A stretch of 64,000 nt of DNA from Mucilaginibacter gossypiicola (GTDB lineage Bacteria > Bacteroidota > Bacteroidia > Sphingobacteriales > Sphingobacteriaceae), in assembly GCF_900110105.1 (NCBI RefSeq), contig NZ_FOCL01000001.1:744001-808000 (forward strand), written 5' to 3'. Positions 54,714 to 63,900 of the stretch are shown here, one piece after another; the first letter of the stretch is position 1; the number at the start of each line of letters is the position of its first letter. Below the pieces are notes generated by a model. That model saw only the letters and a program-made list of their open reading frames with translations. It made no database searches and was not told the origin of the DNA. Both the position numbers and the translations under genes were made by a program.

Positions 54714-54890
54714 TTACCACAAACCAAGACACGAAGGCCCGGTAGCTGCTACCACTGCACCAACTACAGCACCAGCGCCACCAAATAAGCCACCTAAAGA
54801 AGCAGATACAACGATGTTGTATCCACAACTCATACCAGAGGCAGCGCCGCCCTTTAATTCATCAGCATGTTCATCTGTCAAGTCTTTCAT
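54714..54890 (-). CDS. Double-glycine bacteriocin-like precursor, 58 aa
   Basis: ATG 54890 to TAA 54714. The leader MKDLTDEHADELKGG is a textbook double-glycine type (acidic, Leu/Ile pattern, ending GG at 14-15). The predicted core (43 aa) is rich in Gly, Ala and Val, with GxxxG-like turns (GLFGG, GAVVG), and two Cys (residues 22 and 54) that could form a disulfide. This resembles class II (lactobin A/cerein 7B-like) bacteriocins. The nearby C39 peptidase is the expected processing enzyme. Its own terminator follows. Confidence 0.85.
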   Translation of the reverse strand: MKDLTDEHADELKGGAASGMSCGYNIVVSASLGGLFGGAGAVVGAVVAATGPSCLGLW

Positions 54891-54956
54891 ACGTTGAAAA
54901 TTTTAGTGATTCCCCCTATTAGGAACCGGGCTAAAATTGGACAGATGTGCGCCGGG

Positions 54957-54991
54957 AAGCTAAAAGCTTAACTTATGATTTATTACTTTTG
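54957..54991 (+). promoter_or_regulatory. Candidate operator and promoter of the HTH regulator
   Basis: AAGCT-AAA-AGCTT at 54957-54969 is a small palindrome between the divergent precursor and regulator genes. TACTTTTG (54984-54991) fits the -7 consensus 21 nt before the regulator ATG. No -33 TTTG is visible, so a regulator-dependent promoter is possible. Confidence 0.4.
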
Positions 54992-55012
54992 CTTATAGGA
55001 TAAAACAATATT

Positions 55013-55399
55013 ATGGAACCAACCGGCTTTAATAAGGATAATACGCCCCATCATAAAGATAGTGTAGGAGAAAGAATCCGCATCCAAAGGGAAATCAAGA
55101 ATTACTCGCAGACCTATATGTCGTTTATGCTGGAAATATCACAACCCGCCTATTCCAATATCGAACGCGGCACCTCAGTATTGACGGTTCCCAGGTTATA
55201 TGAAATTGCCGAAATACTGGAAATCTCCATTTTCGTGTTAATGCCTCCTTCAAAGTATGGGTCAGGTATCAATTTGGGGCGTTATGTAAACACGCTCTTC
55301 AAACTACTTAAACCTAATAACAAGCGGTTAAAAGGAAAACATGAATCGGCATTAGCTAAGGGTATTGTTTACAGGGACATTTCAAAAAACCTGGACTAA
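55013..55399 (+). CDS. XRE-family transcriptional regulator
   Basis: A 128-aa regulator with an N-terminal HTH at 20-80 (VGERIRIQREIKNYSQTYMSFMLEISQPAYSNIERG and TVPRLYEIAEILEISIFVLM). The C-terminal tail is basic. It is divergent from the bacteriocin-like precursor with 122 bp between, so it is the obvious candidate regulator of that gene. First gene of a plus-strand run of five. Confidence 0.85.
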   Translation: MEPTGFNKDNTPHHKDSVGERIRIQREIKNYSQTYMSFMLEISQPAYSNIERGTSVLTVPRLYEIAEILEISIFVLMPPSKYGSGINLGRYVNTLFKLLKPNNKRLKGKHESALAKGIVYRDISKNLD

Positions 55400-55483
55400 T
55401 AAATTAAAAACCTGAATTATTGCGCATTAGGCCATTGCGATTCATCTTTACGGTTCTAAACCGACTGTAAAAAGGGATTGGTT

Positions 55484-55690
55484 ATGGATTACAGAACCTA
55501 TGAAAAACGCCTGGAATATATTTTAGAACTTATCGAAAAAGGCCGTTTTGGATCAATTGAAAAAGTCGCCAAGCGATTTGATGTCAGTACACGTACTGTT
55601 AAGCGTATGCTTCAGAACCTCCGTGATAAGGGCCATGATATATTATATGATAAGAAAATAAAAAAATATTTCATCAAAAATACAGAGTGA
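55484..55690 (+). CDS. Small winged-helix DNA-binding protein (HTH_11-like)
   Basis: A 68-aa protein from ATG 55484 (a TTG at 55478 is possible). RLEYILELIEKGRFGSIEKVAKRFDVSTRTVKRMLQNLRDKG is a DeoR/HTH_11 type helix-turn-helix, followed by a short wing (HDILYDKKIKKYFIKN). No effector domain. It follows the XRE gene and precedes the kinase. Confidence 0.8.
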   Translation: MDYRTYEKRLEYILELIEKGRFGSIEKVAKRFDVSTRTVKRMLQNLRDKGHDILYDKKIKKYFIKNTE

Positions 55691-55743
55691 CAATCTCTGT
55701 CCCGCAGCCGGAATAGTTTTGAATTCATAAACGAATCGCTACT

Positions 55744-57126
55744 ATGGAAAAGGCATTTACCGTACATCTCGTTTCTTATGTGCCGATATTAAAAAGCGCA
55801 GGTATTAAATTTAAGGAGGATGAGAAAACCCTGTTAGTTGGTAAACCGTTGGCTGACTCTGGTTATGTCATCCATATCAGTTCGAGAACTGTGGATGCCC
55901 CAACCTTTATACAAGCCATCCTACAGTTACTTAAGAAAAGCAAAGCCGCTTATCGGATTATAAAAGGTCAGCATGACCAATATCGGTTAAATGCCGGAGC
56001 CTACGGTGATGAAGAAGTCGGTAAAGTGATCACTATTTTTCCGAACAACCTCAATGAGGCCATAGGATTGGTAGAAGAGTTAAAAACTGTAACCGCATTT
56101 CATAAAGGACCTGAAGTTATACAAGCGCAACGCGTCGGTGAAGTAATTTATATTCAAAAAGTTGTACGCAATGACAACAAGGAACTTGTGTTGTCAGCAC
56201 CCGATCTTAAAAAGTTCCCCTTTGAATACAAAAAACAATACCGAAAAAAGAAAAATCGCCTGGGCTTGATTGGCAAAGCCTATCTGCCGATACAGTTATT
56301 AAGAAGTGCAGCCAAAGGCAATATTTACAAAGCTATTAACCTAAAAGGACTAAAGTTTGACTGGTGCCTTATCAAGCAGGGTAATCCCGTTGCCCTGGAC
56401 GATCATTTCGACCGAGATATGAAAGATCGGCTGGAATGGCAAAAAGAAGTTCATGCAAATTTAAAAGGCAAAGTTTATACGCCTGACGTAATTGACTATT
56501 TTACCTCAAACGATTACCATTACCTGGTATTCAATTACGCTGACGGTGATTCTCTCGGCAACGTTATCAGGTCTTTTTTAGCTGGCAAGCAGTGGACAGA
56601 ACTTAATTATCCTACCCAAATCAAGATACTCGGTTATTTTCTTCAGGCAATTGAATTGATTAAAAGCATCCACGAAGCGGGTTTTGTTCACCGCGATGTA
56701 ACTGACAGTAATTTTATACTATTGGATGATGGAAAGTTATGTGTGATCGACTTTGAGCTAAGTTACTCGCTTGAAAAAGGCGAACCTAACCCGCCTTTTC
56801 TACTCGGCACATTCGGGTATGTGGCACCTGAGCAAGTTCAGCATGCTGTTCCTGATCCTAAAGAGGACATTTACTCCCTCGGAGCCTTATTATGTTTTGT
56901 GTTGACCGGTTGCAAAACCTGGGACTTTATCACCACCAACCATCATCAGCTAAAATCAAAATTGGTTCGATTAACTGACGAAAAAGAACTCACGGAGCTC
57001 ATCCTAAAATGCCTGAGCTATAACAGAACTGACAGGCCTTCAATTCAAACCGTACATGCTACTGTTCTAAACAGAATATCCAACATTAAAAACCTGAACC
57101 ATGAAACGATCTCAATGGCTGTATGA
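55744..57126 (+). CDS. Kinase with LanKC-like N-terminal domain, no cyclase
   Basis: A 460-aa protein. Residues 1-150 resemble the N-terminal lyase-like part of class III/IV lanthipeptide synthetases (PTFIQAILQLLKK, then GDEEVGKVITIFPNNLNEAIGLVEEL, the GKxITIYP motif, and KGPEVIQAQRVGEVIYIQKVV). Residues 185-440 are a Ser/Thr kinase: K211, HRDVTDSNF (316-324), IDFEL (D336), APEQ (361-364), DIYSLGALL. The C-terminal LanC-type cyclase is absent. It may phosphorylate and eliminate Ser/Thr in a peptide substrate or act only as kinase; the first is inference. Confidence 0.75.
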   Translation: MEKAFTVHLVSYVPILKSAGIKFKEDEKTLLVGKPLADSGYVIHISSRTVDAPTFIQAILQLLKKSKAAYRIIKGQHDQYRLNAGAYGDEEVGKVITIFPNNLNEAIGLVEELKTVTAFHKGPEVIQAQRVGEVIYIQKVVRNDNKELVLSAPDLKKFPFEYKKQYRKKKNRLGLIGKAYLPIQLLRSAAKGNIYKAINLKGLKFDWCLIKQGNPVALDDHFDRDMKDRLEWQKEVHANLKGKVYTPDVIDYFTSNDYHYLVFNYADGDSLGNVIRSFLAGKQWTELNYPTQIKILGYFLQAIELIKSIHEAGFVHRDVTDSNFILLDDGKLCVIDFELSYSLEKGEPNPPFLLGTFGYVAPEQVQHAVPDPKEDIYSLGALLCFVLTGCKTWDFITTNHHQLKSKLVRLTDEKELTELILKCLSYNRTDRPSIQTVHATVLNRISNIKNLNHETISMAV

Positions 57127-57553
57127 AATTATCATTTATTTTCTGGCGCTAATGTTCCTTTATACAGCATTCAGCAAGTTAGTAGACATGCATCATTTTA
57201 CCAAGGCGATCAGAAACCAACCATTTCCAAAAATAGTTGACCCTTCTCTTGTTGTCGGGGTTCCATTGGTGGAAATCATAACCGGAGTATCGCTACTACG
57301 CATTAAATCCAGGAAATTCGGTTTATATGCCTCCGCCATTCTTATGTTAAGTTTTACTATATACGTTAGCCTGGCGGTTTTTAACGTTTTTGAGAGAGTC
57401 CCCTGCGGCTGTGCAGGTGTGTTCCAACAAATGAGTTGGACTGCGCACCTGGTTTTCAATCTTTTCTTTTTACTACTCGCCATTCTCGGCATTTGGATTT
57501 ATCATAAACATGAGCAAACCAACCAAGCCTCCTATAGTAAAGCGGCTTTATAA
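57101..57553 (+). CDS. MauE/DoxX-like redox-associated membrane protein
   Basis: A 150-aa four-helix membrane protein: YEIIIYFLALMFLYTAFSKLVDMHHF, DPSLVVGVPLVEIITGVSLL, a third helix and then the family motif VPCGCAGVFQQMSWTAHLVFNLFFLLL with a Cys-Gly-Cys pair. It overlaps the kinase by 26 bp, so the two are coupled. Related proteins support periplasmic disulfide handling. Its neighbour is the DUF6520-like peptide. Confidence 0.85.
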   Translation: MKRSQWLYEIIIYFLALMFLYTAFSKLVDMHHFTKAIRNQPFPKIVDPSLVVGVPLVEIITGVSLLRIKSRKFGLYASAILMLSFTIYVSLAVFNVFERVPCGCAGVFQQMSWTAHLVFNLFFLLLAILGIWIYHKHEQTNQASYSKAAL

Positions 57554-57636
57554 GATATTCACTGCGCAACGAATCAGGGCAAAGCTGAAAACCTGCGAAA
57601 AGAGTAGGCATTACAATTTATCTAAATTTCTAAGTT

Positions 57637-57939
57637 ATGTTAAACAACAAAAAAAGCTTTTTACAAAAAGCAAGAATTGCGATGGTTGCTATCGTAACCA
57701 TTATGAGTGTTGGTGGTGCTTACGCTATGAATGCGCCTAAACACCAGGCCGGTACTACCTGGGGTGTAGTTGCAACAACCGCCAACTCTTATCAGGTTAC
57801 GGCGCTAACTGCTAACTCACATTGTAATTCTGGCAGCACTGTTTGCGAGATACAAACAGAATTGCAGCCGAACGCAAGCAAAATGATTCCTAAAAGCCCC
57901 ACTCAGGTAACTGAAATCGAAGGTACGTTTGTGAGGTAA
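57637..57939 (+). CDS. Secreted DUF6520-like protein
   Basis: A 100-aa protein with a signal peptide (AMVAIVTIMSVGGAYAMNAP). The mature part is Thr/Ala-rich with a conserved-looking Cys pair (SHCNSGSTVCEIQTE). This pattern, small exported protein next to a MauE-like gene, is known from Bacteroidota gene clusters with TlpA and SusC/D. It is last in the plus-strand operon. Confidence 0.65.
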   Translation: MLNNKKSFLQKARIAMVAIVTIMSVGGAYAMNAPKHQAGTTWGVVATTANSYQVTALTANSHCNSGSTVCEIQTELQPNASKMIPKSPTQVTEIEGTFVR

Positions 57940-57940
57940 A

Positions 57941-57979
57941 AAAAACCGGGATCGGTTGTTTAAATTGATCCCGGTTTTT
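57941..57979. terminator. Bidirectional terminator
   Basis: AAAAACCGGGATC and GATCCCGGTTTTT are perfect 13-nt arms with a 13-nt loop, placed between convergent stops at 57939 and 57982. Confidence 0.9.
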
Positions 57980-57981
57980 CA

Positions 57982-59532
57982 TTATTGATTAGCAGCCATA
58001 TTAATTGCCGTAATTAAGGCAGATTTGTCCCTTAAGCTATCACCTGTTTTAAAAATCTTTTGATTTTTATCGATGATAAAGATCGAAGGAAAACTATGTA
58101 TATCGTAATATCGGATAGTCTCATTTGACATACCTTGACCGTTAGTGTAAAGATTAACCACATTGGCTGAAGTGTACTTATTTGATCTTACACTTTTCTT
58201 CCACTGTATTTCATTCTTATCGATGGACACGGAGACAAAAATCACGTCAGATCGACCTTTAAATTCCTCCTCCACATTGGCTAAAGCATTATTGAAGTAA
58301 TTTATACAGTTCGCGCATCCCGTGTACCAAAAATCCATAAATACGATTTTCCCTTTAAATTGATTGAGCGTTACATTTTTACCATTCATATCTTTCAAGG
58401 AGAAGTTGTACGCCACTTGACCGATTGAAATTTTCCATAATTTGTCAAGCTGTTCCTTCCCCTCTGCTGTTGTAATCAGCGGAGAAATACTTCGTAAATA
58501 AGCTTCTCTGTCCATCATAGAAGCTGAAAAATAATTTGCAGAGATTAACGCTATCCGTTCTTTAATCATTTTATCGGATATGCTTCTAAAATATTTTGCT
58601 GTACTGTCGGGTGTAGATTTGCCCGAGCATAAAAGGGATACAGTACGATATTTTTCTAATTCTGCAACCCAAAAATCGTAACTGTTATATAAGGATTTCC
58701 TTCGAAAAGATGACCATTTTACTGTATCGCACCTATCCAATTGTTCAGCAAATTTTAATCTTGATGCAACTGAGGCTTGCCGAAACTGTCTACTTACTGC
58801 ATTGTTTATTATAGCCAACTCCGTTGATTTAACGGAATAGAATGCGTGCAACCTTAATTCTTCCAAGGCTTGATCATCAATTTGTTTGGAAAAATGAGAA
58901 AGTTTAGTGCTTAATTCATCTCTAATCGCATTAAACCCATTCCGCATATTGTAGGTCAAGTCAGCATTCAAATAATCGTTTGCTAAATCTTTACTTTGTT
59001 TAATTGAATCAATACCGGCCCGCAACTCATACTTTAATGCTCCTTTTCCCTTGAACCGAATCTGGTAATTATCTACTACAGCTGAGCCACTTCCGTATTT
59101 TGGTTTCCTGGCAATTTTTATGGTTATTGAGTCCCTCGATTGCGCATAATAATTCGACAATATTGCGAAGGTACGATTGCCTTTAATTTTTTTGCCGGTA
59201 CCATTATTCAAGTCAACGATTGAGATGTATAGCCCGGCTTCTTTTTGTTTTTGAGTCAGATCTATATAAAATCTATAATGTCCTTTATAATCGGCATCAG
59301 CAACAATATCCTTAAACTCTGTTGTTCCGGCTAAGTTGAATATAGGCGTATTAGTCGAAATACTTAAGCGTAATTGATTGCCGTTTTCCGCCTCCGGATA
59401 CTTCACAGATATTTCAACCAGTTGTCTTTTCTTAGCATTACAAATGTCAATAGAGAATGCCGACAATGGCAATAAAAGGACGGTTATAATGATTAACAGT
59501 GTAAGTCTGCATTTATTTGATATCCTTTTCAT
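57982..59532 (-). CDS. TlpA-family thiol-disulfide reductase with N-terminal extension
   Basis: A 516-aa exported protein with signal peptide (LTLLIIITVLLLPLSAFS). Residues 370-516 are a thioredoxin-fold domain: MNGKNVTLNQFKGKIVFMDFWYTGCANCINYF with active-site CANC, and YYDIHSFPSIFIIDKNQKI containing the cis-Pro. The N-terminal 360 residues are beta-rich then helical, as in TlpA proteins of Bacteroidota. It abuts the SusD gene (no gap). It is likely periplasmic. Confidence 0.9.
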   Translation of the reverse strand: MKRISNKCRLTLLIIITVLLLPLSAFSIDICNAKKRQLVEISVKYPEAENGNQLRLSISTNTPIFNLAGTTEFKDIVADADYKGHYRFYIDLTQKQKEAGLYISIVDLNNGTGKKIKGNRTFAILSNYYAQSRDSITIKIARKPKYGSGSAVVDNYQIRFKGKGALKYELRAGIDSIKQSKDLANDYLNADLTYNMRNGFNAIRDELSTKLSHFSKQIDDQALEELRLHAFYSVKSTELAIINNAVSRQFRQASVASRLKFAEQLDRCDTVKWSSFRRKSLYNSYDFWVAELEKYRTVSLLCSGKSTPDSTAKYFRSISDKMIKERIALISANYFSASMMDREAYLRSISPLITTAEGKEQLDKLWKISIGQVAYNFSLKDMNGKNVTLNQFKGKIVFMDFWYTGCANCINYFNNALANVEEEFKGRSDVIFVSVSIDKNEIQWKKSVRSNKYTSANVVNLYTNGQGMSNETIRYYDIHSFPSIFIIDKNQKIFKTGDSLRDKSALITAINMAANQ

Positions 59533-60939
59533 TTAGCGTGGGTTTTGTTGAAGCCCTTGAAGCAGAATTTCATCTACTGGTAAGGGTAATACATAGCGGT
59601 TATCGTTCGGTGCTAAAGTATAGGTGACACCTTTATAAGTTCGTTGTAATGTTTTTGCAAAACGGGGATCTTGATTTAACCGTCTTAGGTCTTCCCATCG
59701 GATATTACCTGTAAGAGGTAATTCTTTTCGTCGTTCAGAAAGAATTTTGGAAAGTAATGCCTCGGGATCAGTATCTGTAAATGGTTTAAATGCAGCTGTA
59801 GTAATCCTTTTTTGAAGTAACAGGTTCAAATCAGCGAGTGCAGAAACAGTATTGGCAGTTCGTGCAGCCGATTCGGACCTGATCAGATAAATTTCATCGT
59901 TAGCGATACCGCAGAAGTTGTTTGCTCTCGCAGCGAAACCGGCTTTGGGTCTGTAAAAGCCTTTTCCATCAGTTGTAAAAAACAAGCCTCTTCGTAAGTC
60001 TGAATCGTCGTAGGTGTTATAAAAGTTAGGATCAATTTTACCTAAAGCATAACTTGCATTGACCGTCATCGAGGTGCCATAGCAATAAGCATAAAAGCCT
60101 ATTTCCCCATTACCTTGAGCAAACGTTGGGAATGGTGCAGTTGACGTTTGGCTAAGCGTGTTGAAATCTAATAAATCACCATTGAGTTTCAGGGCAGCAT
60201 CAGCGTAATTGAACGCGTTCAGATAATCGCCCATCGATAAATAAACTTTTGCCAATAATCCGTTGGCAACTGGTTTGGCTGGCCGTGTTTTATATAGCGG
60301 TGAGGTAGCCAACAATGATATAGCGAGTTTTAGATCACCGATCATTTGGTCGTAGCATTGCTGAACATTGCCACGAGATACTTTGACATTTACGTCTAAT
60401 GTTAATCTAACAGGAATGCCCGCGTCAACTGTGGCTGTTGCTTTATTGTATGGTTTGCAGTAAAGTTGAGATAGCTGGTAAAATGCAAAAGACCTAAAAA
60501 ACAGCGCCTGTCCTTTGATATTGTCTGCCTGTACCTGGTTGCCGTCGAGGTTTTTAAGTTTGGAGAGCCCATCCAATACTACGTTTGCATATTCGACAGA
60601 TTGATATAAGTAATACCAATCATACGCTGTGGCTCCCTGATAAATATCTTTGGCCCATAAATATGTATTTCTTTCCAACTGAGGTTCCGCATCCAGGTTC
60701 ACATCAGGCACATATAAGTTATCAGTACCCATCAGGCCAATTATAGAACCATAAGTATTAAATTGGGTAGCATTATCAAGTATAGCTTGGAAGTCTGCCA
60801 TCGTTTTTGGGGTTACATCAGACTTTATGCTTTTTACATTTAACCAGTCATCTTGCTTTTTACAAGCATTTATAATAAGGGATAGTACGCATATACTGAA
60901 AAGTATCCGCTTATATTTTGAGGTATATAAGATTGTCAT
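59533..60939 (-). CDS. SusD/RagB-family outer-membrane lipoprotein
   Basis: A 468-aa lipoprotein with lipobox in LSLIINACKKQDDW. SusD features: TMADFQAILDNA, YLYQSVEYANVVLDGL, QGQALFFRSFAFYQLSQLYCKPY-like block (residues 140-165), LAKVYLSMGDYLNAFNYADAALKL and the C-terminal LSERRKELPLTGNIRWEDLRRLN. It binds the substrate for the SusC channel. The 11-bp gap to SusC shows one operon. The substrate is unknown; no glycan-degrading enzyme is near. Confidence 0.93.
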   Translation of the reverse strand: MTILYTSKYKRILFSICVLSLIINACKKQDDWLNVKSIKSDVTPKTMADFQAILDNATQFNTYGSIIGLMGTDNLYVPDVNLDAEPQLERNTYLWAKDIYQGATAYDWYYLYQSVEYANVVLDGLSKLKNLDGNQVQADNIKGQALFFRSFAFYQLSQLYCKPYNKATATVDAGIPVRLTLDVNVKVSRGNVQQCYDQMIGDLKLAISLLATSPLYKTRPAKPVANGLLAKVYLSMGDYLNAFNYADAALKLNGDLLDFNTLSQTSTAPFPTFAQGNGEIGFYAYCYGTSMTVNASYALGKIDPNFYNTYDDSDLRRGLFFTTDGKGFYRPKAGFAARANNFCGIANDEIYLIRSESAARTANTVSALADLNLLLQKRITTAAFKPFTDTDPEALLSKILSERRKELPLTGNIRWEDLRRLNQDPRFAKTLQRTYKGVTYTLAPNDNRYVLPLPVDEILLQGLQQNPR

Positions 60940-60950
60940 TTTAAAAAAGA

Positions 60951-63900
60951 TTAAAAATTTGCATTGAATCCTATGGCCATAGTAAATGGTGTAGGAATTG
61001 AATTGAATCCTAAAGCAGAGATATCGGGATCTATGCCATATTTATTTGCACGCCAAATAATTCCAAGATTGCTTGCATAAGCGAACACCTCTATTTTTTT
61101 AAATGGTAATGTTTTTAAGGTATTCTTATCTAATACATAGGCAAACCGAACATCCAGCAGTCGAATATTATCTGCTTTATCCACCAATACACTGCTGTAT
61201 CTATAAAATGTATTTCTATTGTTATTTGACGGATATATTACTGATGGTACGTTTGTTAAGGCTTCGTCTCCGGGCTTTTTCCATCGTTGTTGATAATCAA
61301 TATTTTGAGAACCGGTTGCCGAGATGATATCTGCAGCATTGATGCTTGTTGAAGGTCTTCGAAAGAAATAGCCAAATTCAAAACCGATGTTCGCAGATAA
61401 GGATAATGGACCGTATGAAAATTCATTTCTAATAGAGCCATATACAGTTGGGCGTAATGATCCATTGTATTTTAAACTATCGGAATTGAAGTTATTAATG
61501 ATAGTTGTATAGTCTTTACTAATCTTACCATTTAAATAGCCTTGCGGATCGCCATTTGTCGGATCGAGTCCGGCCCACTTGTAGCTGTATAGTCCATAGA
61601 TAGACCGGCCAACAACGGGCATGCCGGATACAGATTGAATAGAGGTATTGGTTAACGATTGGTCATAGCTGACTACCTTATCTTTTAAGGTGCTAAATAA
61701 GAGACTGGTAATCCACTGAAACTTGCCAGTAATATTTTTACTGTTTAGCGTAATATCAAACCCTTTTGTTGTTGTTGACGCCGCATTGCCGTTAAAAGCT
61801 AAAAAGCCACTTGAACTAAAAAGCGGAATTCTTTCTATCAGGTCTTTGCCATCTTTGATATAATATTCAATTGTTCCTGTAACGCGGTTATTGATTGTCC
61901 CAAAATCAATGCCCCAATTTATATTCTTCACTTTTTCCCATCGTAATTCAGGGTTCGGTGCTGTAAGGTTTAAGATCGCTGTTGCACCCGTAATTTGGCT
62001 TGCCCCGTACCTACCTGTAACATAAGCTGAGCCATTGTAAACATTGCCGTTAAAACCATAACTCGCTCTTAAACGCAAGCTTGGCAACCAATCTATTTTG
62101 TAGAACTTTTCTCTTGCGATATCATAAGTTGCACCTATTGACCACAAGGGCGTCACCCGGTCATTTGTTTTAACCCCGAAGATGTTTGAGCCATCTTTAC
62201 GACCACTTGCGGTCAGCGTGTATTTACTATCATAGGTATATGCGAGGTTTGCAAAATAGGACAAATACCGATTTGTTGAGCCATAAATGTTCCCGCCAGG
62301 AGATGGTATAACACCGTAACCAGATGGATTGATCAGCACATAGTCGCTATAATTGAGATTTTGAACAGCTGTACCAAATTCGTCGTCGTAACCCAGTAAA
62401 TTTCTATTATATCCAATATTTTGGAGCTGTTTTATCTCTGCACCGGCTAAACCAGTAATTTCATGTTTATTATCAAAAGTTTGATCATAGTTTAGTTGAG
62501 CACGCCCATTATTGGCTATTAATTGATTATTGGAGAGATTCAATATACCGCCAACGGGTACCTGATATGTTGGTGAAGCGCCGGGATTCAATTTTGTAAA
62601 TTGATTGATCAAGGTACGTGCGGCATATGTATCCTTGTTTTGATAATTCCTTCCACCAACTTGTTGATTTTCATTTTGGTACTGGAGGTTGATATTCCAA
62701 TGCTTCAAAAAGCGGTAGGTAGCAGCTATATTGAGTACCAGATCATTTACTGTCGTGGTGTTATCACCGAAGCCTAACTCATCAAGGGGTTTATAAAGCC
62801 AATTAAGCAAACCGCTGGACGTTGCTTTAGTTGCATAGCTTGCCCGATAATCTTTCGTAATGGCCAAGTGATTTCCATCGTTGTCGGCAAATTGAGCATA
62901 AGGATATATTCCCGCAATATTGCCTCCGACGGAGATTCCAGTACCATAATTTAGCGCATTGTTTAGAGCAGTGACATTTCTGCTATAATTTAGACCAGTC
63001 GTAATCGATAAATTTGTAATTGGGGTATAAACGTTCTGTGCATTTACCGTCAACCTGTTAAATCCATTTCTGATCAACGGGTTTTGATTATTTACATAGC
63101 CCAAAGACATTGTATATGCATTCTGCTCACTGCCTCCTCGCATTCCAATGGAATATTGCTGATTAACCGATTTTCGATAGATGTATTTTTCGTAATCCCT
63201 TCTAACATCCTGATTCATTAAAGAATTAATCCTTGCTGCTGCATCTGCTTGTGAAATGGTGCCGGCCTGGCTTGCGGCGAGTAAATCAACTACAGGAGAA
63301 ACGGGAGTCCAATAAGAAACATCATTTATGGCGGTATTAAAATAGCCTTGCTTAAAAAGATCAGTTTCCAAGGCTATATAATCCGATGATGGCAGAAAAT
63401 TCCTATCGTAGTATAAATTTGGTTTATTCTGAAATGTCAGTGTTCCATTCACCTCAACTGACATCTTCTGATTTTTACGGCCCTTTTTAGTAGTAATTAC
63501 AATTACGCCATTACCTGATCTCGCGCCCCAAATGCTTGCTGCTGCGGCATCTTTAAGGATCGTTATATTTTCTACATCGTTGGGGTTGATATTACTTAAA
63601 TTTCCTTCATAAGGAAAGTTATCTACTACGATGAGTGGATCTCTACTAACATTACCAGAGAGTGTACTAACTCCCCGAATATTAATGCCGAGAAACCTGG
63701 AGTCCGAACCTGTGGCGATATTGGTATTAGCTTCACCATTAAAACGCAGGCCACTTGCAATACCAGAGAGGCGGTTGAGAATATTATCGCCAGGGTTTCT
63801 ATTTAATAATTTGTTATCAATTAGATCGTATGATCCGGATGATCTTTCTTTTGGGATATTTTGATAGCCAGTTGAAATAACCACCTCGTTAAGGGAGGTT

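Noticed and set aside
54714..54890. Class III lanthipeptide precursor
   Set aside because: Ser and Cys are present but not in the S-x-x-S-x(2-5)-C pattern, and the leader is of the double-glycine type. I therefore call it class II-like.
57510..57740. 76-aa plus-strand frame between the MauE-like and DUF6520-like genes
   Set aside because: It overlaps both neighbours in another frame and has no motif. The neighbours have clear signals.
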